NCBI GenBank assembly: GCA_964223495.1
Contig: CAXQGL010000043.1
Coordinates: forward strand, 1 to 41,667
Direction: 5' to 3'
DNA: 41,667 bases
Source of the DNA: UBA8752 sp964223495
Lineage (GTDB): Bacteria > Bacteroidota > Bacteroidia > Flavobacteriales_D > Sanyastnellaceae
Each line of letters begins with the position of its first letter. Position 1 is the stretch's first letter. The notes under the pieces are model-generated. The model was not told where the DNA came from. It ran no database searches and worked only from the letters and a program-made list of their open reading frames with translations. The position numbers and the translations under genes are program-made. Positions 8,059-17,551 of this stretch are shown in pieces.

Positions 8059-8797
8059 TGGGCCAGTGGGCTCCACCTGTCCATGGGTGGGTAATGCGCC
8101 CATCCCTCATGATGCCTTTCGAATCAAGGGGGTCCAGCCTCACTTCACCCGAAGCGTGCAGCACCCTCATCGGTGACCCGTCCGGTTTCCAGACGAACCC
8201 CACATGGGTCACCTTGTCCGGATCTGATTTGTGGAAGAATACGAGGTCTCCATGGCCCAGTTCACTGAACTGGATGGATCGAGGCTTTAGCACTGACCAT
8301 TGCTGGGCAGCATCCCTCGGCAATTTGTAGCCGCACAATGCGGAGGACAACTGGGTCAGGCCGCTGCAATCGATGCCGAGTACGCTCTTGCCACCCCACA
8401 GATAGGGGGATCCCAGGAGTCCGTGCGCCATGTGCACTGGCTGATCCGACGGGGCATCATCGGTGGACAGCAGTGATGCGGGGACCCGCGCGCCAGCTGG
8501 CAAATGATAGGGCCTTCCCTCCCACTCCAACGTGGTCAGGGGCGCGGTCAGAATCCGGGTGTCCGCCCGGAATACCGCCAAGGCATCCTCACCGTCGGCA
8601 ATCAGCTTCACATCGCAGAAGCCATGGTATCCGTCCTCGACGAGGTTCACCTCCACCCAGGATGGCGATTCCGGAACCGGTGCCCATTCGACCTGCTCGC
8701 CGAAGAGGGCCTGTGTGACCATCTCCGCCCTATCATCCGCAGCGGCCCTGATGGGTGCAATCGGCACCCTGATGATGCCCGGCTTCCGGTCCTCCAT
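8045..8797 (-). CDS. NlpC/P60 family cell-wall hydrolase with SH3-like domain
   Basis: A 250-residue protein with an N-terminal bacterial SH3-like region (about 1-110) and a C-terminal NlpC/P60 cysteine peptidase domain. The catalytic residues are visible: C144 in GIDCSGLTQ, H198 in THVGF, and H214 in LHASGEV as the likely third residue. Such enzymes usually cut D-Glu/DAP bonds in peptidoglycan or murein peptides. No signal peptide is seen, so it may act on imported muropeptides in the cytoplasm. The ATG at 8797 shares one base with the thiolase stop (TGATG); a GTG at 8800 is the alternative. Its translation is probably coupled to the thiolase, though there is no obvious biochemical link. Confidence 0.85.
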   Translation of the reverse strand: MEDRKPGIIRVPIAPIRAAADDRAEMVTQALFGEQVEWAPVPESPSWVEVNLVEDGYHGFCDVKLIADGEDALAVFRADTRILTAPLTTLEWEGRPYHLPAGARVPASLLSTDDAPSDQPVHMAHGLLGSPYLWGGKSVLGIDCSGLTQLSSALCGYKLPRDAAQQWSVLKPRSIQFSELGHGDLVFFHKSDPDKVTHVGFVWKPDGSPMRVLHASGEVRLDPLDSKGIMRDGRITHPWTGGAHWPISAG

Positions 8798-9975
8798 CAC
8801 ATACCTTCGATGACCATGGCGCTGGCACCGCCGCCGCCATTGCAGATGCCGGCGAGGCCCAGTTGCTTGCCGTGACGCCGCATGGCGTGAATCAGCGTGA
8901 CCACGATGCGGCTGCCCGAACTTCCAAGGGGATGCCCAAGGGATACTGCACCACCATGGACATTGACGATGGCGGGATCCAAACCCAACAGCTTCATGTT
9001 GGCCAGGCCGACAACGGAAAATGCCTCGTTCAATTCGACCAGCTCCACGTCTTGGATGTGCTTTCCAGCGCGTTCGAGCGCAATGGGGACCGCCTTGGAT
9101 GGAGCAATGGTGAACCGCTCGGGATCCCGCGCTGCATCCGCATTGGACAAAACCCGCGCCAATGGCTTCAACCCTTTGGCTGCGGCGACTTCCTCGGCCA
9201 TCAGCACCAAGGCGGATGCGCCATCATTCAGCGTACTCGCATTGGCAGCGGTGACAGACCCATCCTTGTCGAATACGGGCCGCAAATGGGGAATTTTGTC
9301 CAGCTTCACATTCCGGAACTCCTCATCCTCCGTCACCATGATGGGGTCGCCCTTGCGCTGCGGAACCGGGACAGGTGTCACCTCCTCATTGAAGGCACCC
9401 TCTTTCCAGGCTTGGCCCGAACGGCGGTAGCTCTCGATGGCAAAGGCATCCTGGTCCTCTCTGCTGATGTCGTGTTCCCGGGCACACAGTTCCGCGCACA
9501 CGCCCATATGTTGTTGGTTGTAGACGTCGGTCAGTCCGTCGAGGACCATCCCATCCACGGCTTTGATGTTGCCCAGTTTCACACCACTTCTGCCCTGGAG
9601 GTAATGCGGGACGGATGACATGTTCTCCATTCCTCCAGCAACGACGGTGTCAGCCTGCCCCAATGCTATGGCATTGGCTCCGAGGTGCAGGGCTTTCATT
9701 CCGGACGAGCAGACCTTGTTCACGGTGGTACAGGGGACCGTGTCGGGAATGCCCGCATTCATGGCGGCTTGTCGGGCCGGAGCCTGTCCCAGGCCTGCCT
9801 GCAGCACGTTGCCCATGAAGACTTCGTCCACATCACTGCCCGGAATTCCAGCGGATTCGAGTGCGGCCTGTATGGCCAAGCTGCCCAGGACTGGTGCGGG
9901 CACCGATGAGAGCGCGCCCATGAATGAACCCATTGGGGTTCGGCGGGCGGAAACAATGACGACGGATCTGCTCAT
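8797..9975 (-). CDS. Acetyl-CoA acetyltransferase (thiolase)
   Basis: A 392-residue thiolase of normal length for the family. It has the acyl-accepting C89 in the VCSSGMKA motif, the NEAF motif, the catalytic His in GGAVSLGHPLGSSG, and the second active-site Cys in the C-terminal GICNGGGGAS. It makes or cleaves acetoacetyl-CoA in the cytoplasm, in fatty acid or amino-acid catabolism or ketone metabolism. The start at 9975 (MSRSVVIVSA) matches the family N-terminus; the open frame upstream carries no homology. The 220-nt region before it holds a TATCTTCA sequence at about 9998-10005 as a weak promoter candidate and two inverted repeats. The NlpC/P60 gene follows with a one-base overlap. Confidence 0.93.
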   Translation of the reverse strand: MSRSVVIVSARRTPMGSFMGALSSVPAPVLGSLAIQAALESAGIPGSDVDEVFMGNVLQAGLGQAPARQAAMNAGIPDTVPCTTVNKVCSSGMKALHLGANAIALGQADTVVAGGMENMSSVPHYLQGRSGVKLGNIKAVDGMVLDGLTDVYNQQHMGVCAELCAREHDISREDQDAFAIESYRRSGQAWKEGAFNEEVTPVPVPQRKGDPIMVTEDEEFRNVKLDKIPHLRPVFDKDGSVTAANASTLNDGASALVLMAEEVAAAKGLKPLARVLSNADAARDPERFTIAPSKAVPIALERAGKHIQDVELVELNEAFSVVGLANMKLLGLDPAIVNVHGGAVSLGHPLGSSGSRIVVTLIHAMRRHGKQLGLAGICNGGGGASAMVIEGM

Positions 9976-10130
9976 TTCAGATGTGTTGCGTGGCCGTGAA
10001 GATACTGCCGGAATGCGCCCCTTCTTTTGGTTTTGTTGGGAGTTCAACAAGCAACGTGGACGTCACAATCTGGAGTTTGGCATGGTAGTTGAAACACACT
10101 ACGCAGCTGAAAGCAGCGATATGGTTCAAG

Positions 10131-10151
10131 GTACCGGCAACGATCCGGTAC
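10131..10151. repeat. Inverted repeat upstream of the thiolase gene
   Basis: GTACCGG and CCGGTAC are perfect 7-bp arms around a 7-nt spacer, in the intergenic region 9976-10195. No T run follows on either strand, so it is not an obvious terminator. It could be an operator or an RNA stem. A smaller repeat (TTGTTG/CAACAA) lies at 10033-10050. Confidence 0.4.
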
Positions 10152-10167
10152 AGATTTGGTTAAGGTT

Positions 10168-10194
10168 GAAGCGCTCCGAAACGTCGGGGCGCTT
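10168..10194 (-). terminator. Hairpin just after the pseudouridine synthase gene
   Basis: GAAGCGC (10168-10174) pairs with GCGCTTC (10188-10194), and an inner CCGA/TCGG stem encloses AACG. It begins 1 nt beyond the stop codon at 10196-10198, the usual place for a terminator. The minus strand lacks a T run afterwards and the plus strand has only TCATTT, so it would be a weak intrinsic terminator. Confidence 0.45.
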
Positions 10195-10195
10195 C

Positions 10196-11122
10196 TCATT
10201 TCACCACCCTCAGGAATTCCTTGGGTACGCGGGTCTTCACCTCCCACATGGCATCGAGTTCCCTGTCCGTGAGGACGACCCGGAAGAGGTGCACGCCCTG
10301 ACGCCCCAGAGGATCGGGTGCGTCCTGCCCCAGACCGCATACCATGCAGTTGTGGTGACGCAATCCGGGCAGGACTTCAGGAATGTCCTGCAGACCAGCC
10401 TGCACCTTGATGATGGTGAAGCGTCCTCCCGAACGCATGCGGCGGAAGGGGAATTTCCGCGCTGAATACTTCTCACCCGGCTTTCGACGGGCACTGAATT
10501 CACCATCCTCGGGCATCTCCCCTTGCAACAGCAGGTAGGATTCGAACCCCTGCTCCCTCCAGCTTTCCTGGAGACGCTTGCGCAGTCCCATGTCGCGCAC
10601 GACGACGGCAATGCCACTGCTGTCCCTGTCGATCATGTTCACGAAGTGCACGGAGCGCTCGGGCATGCCCGATTCGAGGTCCTTGGCGATGAGGAATTCC
10701 TTGACCCTCGTGAAACTGGTGTCCACCCGGGGGTTTGGAGAGGCCAGGACCCAGCCTGCGGGTTTCATGTAGCAGAAAATGTCCTCGTCCTCGTAGAGGA
10801 TCTCGAAAGGAAGGTCGTCCGCCGGACGAATGGACTTGGCCGCATTGGCCGGTTCGCCCCTGCGGACCTCTTTTTCTTCCGGAACGGAAATCTCCTGTCC
10901 GACGGGGATGACCAAGGAAGGGATCTTGACCACATCCCCGTCGACCCTGACTGCACCGCCCTTGATCAGGTTTCGGGCGGCGGTGGTGCTTTTCAATCCC
11001 ATTTCCGAGCGGACGAGGGCGTGAAGCGGTGCTTCTATTTCCGACGTCCAACGGCGGATGTTCAACTTGGGGCGGGGAGGTCTTGCGGCCATGGCGGTGC
11101 AAGATGCACCGCGAATCCTCAT
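10196..11122 (-). CDS. RluA-family pseudouridine synthase with S4 domain
   Basis: A 308-residue protein with an N-terminal S4-like RNA-binding region (about 30-80, KSTTAARNLIKGGAVRVDG) and an RluA-type catalytic domain. The catalytic aspartate is D165 in NMIDRDSSGI, a variant of the family HRLDxxTSG motif in which His and Arg are replaced. It should convert uridine to pseudouridine in rRNA or tRNA; the target is not predictable. The ATG at 11122 overlaps the upstream stop as ATGA, but an ATG at 11092 (MAARPPRPKL) is also possible and the overlap may be chance, since the upstream gene encodes an unrelated secreted protein. The C-terminal half contains a CMVC pair of uncertain meaning. Confidence 0.82.
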   Translation of the reverse strand: MRIRGASCTAMAARPPRPKLNIRRWTSEIEAPLHALVRSEMGLKSTTAARNLIKGGAVRVDGDVVKIPSLVIPVGQEISVPEEKEVRRGEPANAAKSIRPADDLPFEILYEDEDIFCYMKPAGWVLASPNPRVDTSFTRVKEFLIAKDLESGMPERSVHFVNMIDRDSSGIAVVVRDMGLRKRLQESWREQGFESYLLLQGEMPEDGEFSARRKPGEKYSARKFPFRRMRSGGRFTIIKVQAGLQDIPEVLPGLRHHNCMVCGLGQDAPDPLGRQGVHLFRVVLTDRELDAMWEVKTRVPKEFLRVVK

Positions 11123-14100
11123 TCCCCGCAGGCCTCACCATACAATGCCAACAATGCGAGGATGTCCAATGCTGAAACAGAGCCATCACCGGTGATGTCC
11201 AAAGTGCATCCCTCGGAACAGCCGAATTCGGAAAGCAAGGCCAGGATATCCGAGGCTCCATGAAATCCATCTCCGTCCAGGTCGGTGGGACAGCCTGCCC
11301 CGTGGGCGCAAGGTCCTGTGCAAGAGCCGTCATCCAATGCTGCCGTGGGGTCGAAATTGCAAGCGTTCGGATCCGTGCATCCTTCCCAGCCCGGCATGGG
11401 CAGGCACACAGGGCCAGCCAGACCGGAATCAAATCCTATTCCGGCAGCATCGAGATGCAGGTCCCATATGGTGTCTCCTTCCAGGTTCATCAGCAGCATC
11501 TCCCCTTCCATTCCGCACTGCGGTCCGGCAAACCCGTTGTTTGAAGCGTCGTGCAACAGAATGTCATAGCAACCATGGGCCAGACACAGGGTATCCCGGA
11601 TGACGGATTCAATGGGAAAATGCTGGCGGCGGGACCAGGTTCCATCGGTTGAATCCAACAATGCCCATGCCGATTCCATCGGAGCACAATCCGCCAGGGT
11701 GGTCATGACGACGGCTCCCGTTCCGGTGCGATGCTCCCATCGGCTCCCCAGCACGTCATTCTCCGCCACCGCGTCCGGTCCATCGACCATCCATCCCGAA
11801 TCCAGGCTGCCATCCAATCCCACGACATCGAGAATGCGCACCACCAGGTCCTCTCCGGCAGGCACGGACCCTCTTTGCGCACCATTCCATGCAAGGGGTA
11901 TTTCCGCATTTGGAGGCAGGACCATACCGTAGGTTGCCGTATCGAGGCCGTTCCAAACCAAGGTGATGGACACGAGTGTATCCGTTCCGGCATTTCTGAT
12001 CCGCGCGGCAACATCAATGGGCCCGGAGCAATTGGAGGCCTCCATTCCCGTGATGTGGACGATGGCGGCATCGCGATCCGGGGGCGTATGCAGAGGAGCT
12101 TTCCATAGACCACGGCCGTATGTGGCCAACAGCAGTTCGCCAGTGGATGAGCGGATGCCAAGATCGCTGCAGAGCACCTCGGGAAGTCCGGCCTTGTATG
12201 GTGTCCATGTCGAACTCCCTTGGACCAGGACATAGACGCCGGCGTCCGTACCGGCATACAGATCTCCGGACTCGGCATGGCGGACCAATGTATTCACGGG
12301 CAATGCGGGCAGTCCTTCGCCAGCCGATTCCCAGGTCGTGCCACCGTCCTCAGTCTTCCATACCCGATGGTCTCCGGCGTAACCGCCGAAAGACAGCCAG
12401 AACCTGTCCGCATCCGTTTCATCAAAAGCCCCGTCGAGCACGGGCAATCCTGGAAGATCCACCAAGGGTGACCAGCTGTCGAGGTCATGTGTGATGAATG
12501 CGTTTGTCCCCCTCGCAACCAGAACGGTGCTGTCCTCTGAAGGCGCGGGTACCATCAGTTCGATTTCCGCCCCCGGCAGCGCTGCGGACTGGTTCCATTG
12601 AACTCCACCATCATCGGTCCAATACACGCGGTGCTTCGCCACAAGGATTCTCCCGGGGTGATTCGGCGCGAACATCATGGGGGTATTCCAGTCCCCCTGT
12701 TCATCCACCCCGTCTCCACTGCTCTGGATCCATGGTGCCCAACTCCATCCACCGTCCGTGCTCCGGTACGCTTTTCCATAATATTCCGCTGCGATCATGG
12801 TCTGTGAATCCATCGGGTCAATCAGGCAGTGGAAACCATCGGCACCGAGGACCTGAGCGTGCACACCGTTTTTGAGGAAATTCACACCATTGTCCTGCCA
12901 TCCTGATAGCAGCCGGTCTGGACGTGACTCCGACCATTCCACCCGATAAACCTGCCCCACTTCCAATCCGCTGCTCAAGTCGCAAAAAACGCCGGAAGAA
13001 GACCGCCCGACTCCGCCGTCGTGGGCGCTGATCCAGTCAGAAGTCCCCGGCAAAAAGGTCACGGCGTGATGGTCTGCATGGATGTAGTCCGCATCCGCTC
13101 CGGCAAACCAATGCCCAATGCAAGTCCATCCCGTTCCCCCGTCGAAGGATTCCCAGAGGTTCACGCCCCCTGCAAGCATATGGTCCGCATCCATCGGATC
13201 CACGGCCAATGCGAGATCATAGAATCCCTGTCCCCCGAAATCAACACCGTCCACGGTCCAACCCAGCAGGTTGGGCACATCCGGAATGGCCTGGTATGTC
13301 GCGCCACTGTCGCTGCTCACATAGACGCCTTCCAATCCCTGTGTGCCGCTCTTTGCAGCAATGGCGGCGACGCGGGCAGGATTGGATGCACTCGTCGCAA
13401 GGGTATACCGGCTGACAAGAAAGGATGAGGGCATTTCGGGAATGCTTTCCCAATGTCGCCCACCATCGGTGGACCGCATGAGCTCTCCCGGTCTCAAGGC
13501 TGCGTGCCACAGCGCCGAGTCTCCCGGGTGGGGCAGCAAATCGGAACACAAGCCCTCGAGTGTTCGGACGAAGCTTCCACCATCGTCCTCACTCATCCAG
13601 ACACCATCGGAGGTGGCGACCAGAATCTGGGTTGGATCTCCCTCCTTCCGGTGTACACGGCTGCACGTGATGCCTTCTTCAAGCGCAAAGCTGAGTCCGG
13701 TGGTTGCCCAGGTCGTTCCTCCGTCCATCGTTTCCATCAGTCCGACTGCATACGCACTGCCGAAGTCGGCATCTCCAGTTGCAGCAAGGACGCGATTGGG
13801 ATTGTCGGGATGCAGGGCCACATCGGAAACCCCCATGCCGGCCCAGTCGTGGGTGCCCATGACATTCCATGATGCACCGGAATCATCGGTGACCCAGATG
13901 CCGCCACTCGGTGCACATGCGATCCACCGTGACGTGTCCTGGGAATCGACGACCACACGGTTTACCCGTCCTGCACCCCCGACAAGGGGCAGTCCTTCCG
14001 GTACTGCGGGTGTCCAGATTGCGGTTTCCGGTGTGGTTCGGGCCTGCCTCCCTTGCCGCTCCCATTTCGTTGCCTGCCATATTGCTGATGGCGTGAAAGG

Positions 14101-14364
14101 AGGTGCCCCATCGAAAGCAAATCGCGCTTCGGCGAAATGCCGCCAACGCATGAAAGGCTTGAAGCCCTTGCCTTTTTCCGGAATGCTGTCGGACCAGGTG
14201 TTCTCGAAGTCCAGAAAAGCCTGATCCCAGTCGTATCCTGGCATGGTGCCATCGCTCCAATGCTGGGCCTGTATTTCTCCGATGCACCCGACCAACAGAC
14301 TGCACACCAGGATTCTGGTGTGCCAAGGCCGGAACGGCCCCTTGGTGACAGGGCTGCGGAGCAT
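11119..14364 (-). CDS. Large secreted Asp-box (BNR/sortilin-like) beta-propeller protein with dockerin-like tail
   Basis: About 1081 residues starting at MLRSPVTKGP, with a signal peptide ending near EIQAQ. The main body has at least nine Asp-box motifs of the type SxDxGxTW (DDSGASW, MDGGTTW, STDGGRHW, STDGGWSW, TEDGGTTW and others), the mark of sialidase/Vps10-like beta-propellers. No sialidase active-site set was recognised, so it is probably a binding or scaffold propeller. A beta-sandwich-like region follows, then one GCTDPNACNFDPTA repeat, then the four-Cys double EF-hand tail (11122-11292) ending CGE. The first in-frame codon, a TTG at 14430, was rejected because the signal peptide begins later. 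The substrate is unknown; a surface location is likely. Confidence 0.83.
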   Translation of the reverse strand: MLRSPVTKGPFRPWHTRILVCSLLVGCIGEIQAQHWSDGTMPGYDWDQAFLDFENTWSDSIPEKGKGFKPFMRWRHFAEARFAFDGAPPFTPSAIWQATKWERQGRQARTTPETAIWTPAVPEGLPLVGGAGRVNRVVVDSQDTSRWIACAPSGGIWVTDDSGASWNVMGTHDWAGMGVSDVALHPDNPNRVLAATGDADFGSAYAVGLMETMDGGTTWATTGLSFALEEGITCSRVHRKEGDPTQILVATSDGVWMSEDDGGSFVRTLEGLCSDLLPHPGDSALWHAALRPGELMRSTDGGRHWESIPEMPSSFLVSRYTLATSASNPARVAAIAAKSGTQGLEGVYVSSDSGATYQAIPDVPNLLGWTVDGVDFGGQGFYDLALAVDPMDADHMLAGGVNLWESFDGGTGWTCIGHWFAGADADYIHADHHAVTFLPGTSDWISAHDGGVGRSSSGVFCDLSSGLEVGQVYRVEWSESRPDRLLSGWQDNGVNFLKNGVHAQVLGADGFHCLIDPMDSQTMIAAEYYGKAYRSTDGGWSWAPWIQSSGDGVDEQGDWNTPMMFAPNHPGRILVAKHRVYWTDDGGVQWNQSAALPGAEIELMVPAPSEDSTVLVARGTNAFITHDLDSWSPLVDLPGLPVLDGAFDETDADRFWLSFGGYAGDHRVWKTEDGGTTWESAGEGLPALPVNTLVRHAESGDLYAGTDAGVYVLVQGSSTWTPYKAGLPEVLCSDLGIRSSTGELLLATYGRGLWKAPLHTPPDRDAAIVHITGMEASNCSGPIDVAARIRNAGTDTLVSITLVWNGLDTATYGMVLPPNAEIPLAWNGAQRGSVPAGEDLVVRILDVVGLDGSLDSGWMVDGPDAVAENDVLGSRWEHRTGTGAVVMTTLADCAPMESAWALLDSTDGTWSRRQHFPIESVIRDTLCLAHGCYDILLHDASNNGFAGPQCGMEGEMLLMNLEGDTIWDLHLDAAGIGFDSGLAGPVCLPMPGWEGCTDPNACNFDPTAALDDGSCTGPCAHGAGCPTDLDGDGFHGASDILALLSEFGCSEGCTLDITGDGSVSALDILALLALYGEACGE

Positions 14365-14463
14365 CGGGTTCTGGTTGGTCCGCCTGAAGTTGCACCCGAT
14401 TCGTGACAGGTGCCCCACCCGGACCCCCAAGCGGTGGAATCCGGACGGTAAAATCTCGTTGGA

Positions 14464-17409
14464 TTATTGTGGACAGGCGACTCCGAAGGTCGACAGGGCC
14501 ATGAGGATGTCACTGGCGGCCACGAGTCCGTCTCCATTCAGGTCCGGATCCCCGCAACCCTCGGTACATCCGAAGGCACTCAGGAGGACCAGGATGTCAG
14601 CTGCGCCCCTGAGGCCGTCGTCGTTCAAATCTCCCGGGCACACCACTTCCGCCTCATCACAAATGCCGTCTCCATCTTCATCGTTGATGCACCTTCCGAG
14701 ACAATCCACAGTGGCCACGCCATCCACCACCGAATCGGGATAGAGGTCCTCAGGGGTGGCGCAACTGCCATTGTCCACCGTCGCGGCCGGATTGAAGTTG
14801 CAGTAGTCCGCATCGGTGCACCCTGAACAGGTCAGGAAATCACAATTCCCGTCATCATCGGTCGCCTCCTCATGGTAATTGCAGGCCTCGGAATCGGTGC
14901 AACCTGCAATCTCCTCCTCATCACAGATGCCATCGCCATCCGCGTCGTTCAGACAACCCGCATCGCAATCGAGGTAGTCCTTGTTGTAGAGATCCACCGG
15001 GGTCACGCAGGAGCCGTCATCAATGCTGGCCGTAGCATCGTAATTGCAAGCATTGACATCCGTGCATCCCGAACAGGAGCTGTAGTCGCAGGAATCATCG
15101 GCGATGACGGCATCCGCGTCGTGATTGCATGCTGCGGGATTCGTGCAACCCGCGCAGGTGAGGAAGTCGCATCCCCCGTCGTCCAAAGTGGCATCCGGGT
15201 CGAAGTTGCACGCCCCTGCATCCCTGCATCCATGCACCTCCTCCGGATCGCAGATGCCGTTCCCATTCACGTCCTCCAGACAGGCGCCATCACAATCGAC
15301 GTGCGGTGACGTGTGCAAGTCATGTTGATAGAGACAGGTCTCATTGGAACTCTGGGTGAACACCGCGTCGAAATTGCAGGCCACAACATCCATGCATCCA
15401 TAGCAGTCAAAGGTGCAGCTTCCATCTTCCGTATCGGCTGACGCGTCATAGTTGCAGGCTTGGGGGATGGTGCATCCCTCAATCGTCATCGTGAGGGCGC
15501 GCTCCCCGTCCACTTCAGCCATGCCTTCGATTTCACAGCCCGTGAAGTCGCAGGCTTCAACCTTGTAAAGCTCGGCGTCCGGGTCATAATTGCACGCAAA
15601 ACCGAGGGGGCAGGCGGCACAGGTGATGAAATCACAGCTGCCATCATCCACATTGGCGGAAGCATCGAAGTTGCATGCCTTGGGAGAGGTGCAGCCGAGA
15701 TATTGACAATCGTGGTTGACCGTGGCGCAGGGTTCAAAGTTGTCCGCAGTCTCGTCCGTGCATCCGGTGATCCGAAGGACGGGGTCGAAGGTGTTGTCCG
15801 CACAGAGCAGGAGTTGTTCGGAACGGCCGAGCCCTTCGACCTGCTTCTCCGAATTGGTAAAGACGTTGTTCTCCACAGTCCAAGAGATTGTGTCTTCCGA
15901 ATGGAAGGCCGTGCCATGCAGATTGAAGTTGCAACCTGCCAAGACCAGCACATCCGCAGGGTCTCCCGATGCAATGTGCAGACCCGTACCCCCTGTGGAT
16001 TCAAAGGTGCAGAAAGAGAAATCCGTCGAGCTGGACATGCCGTCTTCCGTCACGAGTGAAAGCTGGGTGCCATTGTTCGACAAGGTGCTGGATGTCGTTT
16101 GGAGTCCGCCATCATGCTGGACGATGGCCTGGGTGAACCCCGACACCTTGAGGTGCTCGAGGGTCACGTTATTTCTGGCGATGATGCCTTGAGAACCCGC
16201 TGTTCCGTTACCGACCATGACGCTGTTGCGCATCGTCAAGCCGCCCGCATTCGAGAGTACTTCCACCGAATTTCCACCTGCACTGGACAACCTCAATCCA
16301 TCCACGATGGGATGGCCTCCGGCGACAATGATACCGGGAATGACGGCTTCACTGCCACGTCCCCCTCCTGGTTCGCCCGTGATGCCCGCATTCGGCCCGA
16401 CAAGGGTGACCGATGTGTTGATTTCAATGGGGGCGGCATCAAATGAGCCTGCCTCCACTTCGATGACGGCCGCCTCTTCAGCAGCATTGACCGCACTCTG
16501 GACCGACATGCCAGGAAAGACCACCATGTTCTGCGTGACCAGGTCATAGGAAACCAATGGCGTGATTTGTGCTCCGAGGGTGGCCGCAATGGTGCGGACG
16601 TCGTCGCTGTGCACGAGGATGCAACCTGTGAGGTCACCGGGCGCTTCCAGGAGATAGTCATATCCATCGGCATCCATGACCACCGGGAATCCAGCGCTTC
16701 CTCCGACCGGCACTTCCGCCGGATCGATCTGTACGATGACACCTCCGCCTCCGAGGTTCTCAGGTCCTTCCAGATTCAGTGTACCCGTGAATACGAGGTC
16801 ATGGATTTCCTGGTCAAAGTAGTTTGACTCCATGATTGCGATGTCCCCGTAACCATTGTCTGAACTGGTCACATTCTCGATGTGCACATTGGAACACGTA
16901 CTCAAGGCCAATCCGAACCCGATGGCACTGCCGGATACGGTGATGTTGCGAATGGTGCTCAAGCCCGGTCCGGTCAGTCCATTCAGGTCAATGCAGGTCC
17001 GGGTCGAACCATATACCTCCACATCCTCTATCGTAAGGTCTGTAATGCCAGGCTCACTGTGAATGGCATAGGCCGTGTTCACTCCGCCTGCCGTGACGGT
17101 AATATCCTCGAGGGTGATGCCATTGCTGGACAAGGTGATGCCCCAGCCATCCTCCTGGGAGACGTCTATGATGGTCGTGCCGGTCTCCGATCCGGAAATC
17201 GTCAATGGAATTCCAATGGCCACGTGCTCTGTGAATGAGGCGGGCGCCAGTTGGAGGTGGTCTCCAGGTGAGGCGTTCTCGACACCTTCTGCAATGGATT
17301 CATGCTCGGTACCCGAGGTGAGGTTCAATACCGGAACAACCGCGGATTGCTGGGCCTGGAGCGTGAGGGTCAAAAGAGACGACAGCAGAATTGTAGACAA
17401 ACGGAGCAT
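14464..17409 (-). CDS. Secreted beta-helix protein with GCTD repeats and dockerin-like tail (shorter paralog)
   Basis: A 981-residue protein. Signal peptide 1-19 (ends LTLQAQ). Residues ~25-540 show the pattern of a right-handed parallel beta-helix (pectin-lyase/NosD-like): repeated short hydrophobic strands such as GITLEDITVTAGG and LTIEDVEVYGSTR. Residues 549-923 hold about ten Cys-rich units of the type GCTDxxACNYDxxATxDDGSC, mixed with thrombospondin-3-like segments such as CLNDADGDGICDEEE. The last 58 residues (14467-14640) are the dockerin-like tail ending CPQ. It is a tandem paralog of the next gene upstream. A consensus -7 element lies 19 nt before the ATG. It is likely a Ca-stabilised surface or adhesin-type protein; no catalytic residues were identified. 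Confidence 0.85.
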   Translation of the reverse strand: MLRLSTILLSSLLTLTLQAQQSAVVPVLNLTSGTEHESIAEGVENASPGDHLQLAPASFTEHVAIGIPLTISGSETGTTIIDVSQEDGWGITLSSNGITLEDITVTAGGVNTAYAIHSEPGITDLTIEDVEVYGSTRTCIDLNGLTGPGLSTIRNITVSGSAIGFGLALSTCSNVHIENVTSSDNGYGDIAIMESNYFDQEIHDLVFTGTLNLEGPENLGGGGVIVQIDPAEVPVGGSAGFPVVMDADGYDYLLEAPGDLTGCILVHSDDVRTIAATLGAQITPLVSYDLVTQNMVVFPGMSVQSAVNAAEEAAVIEVEAGSFDAAPIEINTSVTLVGPNAGITGEPGGGRGSEAVIPGIIVAGGHPIVDGLRLSSAGGNSVEVLSNAGGLTMRNSVMVGNGTAGSQGIIARNNVTLEHLKVSGFTQAIVQHDGGLQTTSSTLSNNGTQLSLVTEDGMSSSTDFSFCTFESTGGTGLHIASGDPADVLVLAGCNFNLHGTAFHSEDTISWTVENNVFTNSEKQVEGLGRSEQLLLCADNTFDPVLRITGCTDETADNFEPCATVNHDCQYLGCTSPKACNFDASANVDDGSCDFITCAACPLGFACNYDPDAELYKVEACDFTGCEIEGMAEVDGERALTMTIEGCTIPQACNYDASADTEDGSCTFDCYGCMDVVACNFDAVFTQSSNETCLYQHDLHTSPHVDCDGACLEDVNGNGICDPEEVHGCRDAGACNFDPDATLDDGGCDFLTCAGCTNPAACNHDADAVIADDSCDYSSCSGCTDVNACNYDATASIDDGSCVTPVDLYNKDYLDCDAGCLNDADGDGICDEEEIAGCTDSEACNYHEEATDDDGNCDFLTCSGCTDADYCNFNPAATVDNGSCATPEDLYPDSVVDGVATVDCLGRCINDEDGDGICDEAEVVCPGDLNDDGLRGAADILVLLSAFGCTEGCGDPDLNGDGLVAASDILMALSTFGVACPQ
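14641..15765 (-). repeat. About ten coding Cys-rich GCTDxxACNYD repeats
   Basis: Codes for residues 549-923 of the shorter beta-helix protein. Each unit is ~20-21 residues between linkers of ~10 residues, with Cys at fixed places (GC, AC, SC) and an Asp-rich DDGSC end. Units are diverged at the DNA level, so this is a protein repeat and not a recent expansion. Confidence 0.85.
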
Positions 17410-17428
17410 GATAAACTCTTTTCGTCTA

Positions 17429-17436
17429 CAAATATA
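17429..17436 (-). promoter_or_regulatory. Consensus -7 promoter element of the shorter beta-helix gene
   Basis: Minus-strand TATATTTG matches TAnnTTTG perfectly and lies in an unusually AT-rich stretch. It ends 19 nt before the ATG at 17409, leaving a short leader, unlike the leaderless layout seen elsewhere here. No -33 TTTG was found at the normal distance. Confidence 0.55.
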
Positions 17437-17500
17437 TATAATCGATGGAATATATTTACTTGTCTGTCTACTATTTATTCCTTTTCATCGATTCTTGACC

Positions 17501-17529
17501 AAAGAAAAATGGCCGCTTTTGCGGCCATT
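17501..17529 (-). terminator. Intrinsic terminator of the long beta-helix gene
   Basis: Positions 17508-17529 form a perfect 9-bp stem (AATGGCCGC, loop of four, GCGGCCATT). On the minus strand it is followed by a T-rich tract (TTTCTTT), 22 nt after the stop of the 17552-22102 gene. Confidence 0.8.
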
Positions 17530-17551
17530 CTTCGAGCATATTTAGTTTGCC

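Noticed and set aside
10082..10465. A possible small plus-strand gene from 10082
   Set aside because: Beyond the intergenic part it runs antisense through the pseudouridine synthase gene, and it has no homology or clear promoter.
11119..14364. The Asp-box protein as an active sialidase
   Set aside because: Asp-boxes alone are structural. I could not identify the arginine triad, Tyr/Glu pair or Asp of sialidases.
17508..17529. The perfect palindrome as a transposon end or operator
   Set aside because: Its place 22 nt after a stop codon and the T-rich flank on the minus strand explain it as an intrinsic terminator.
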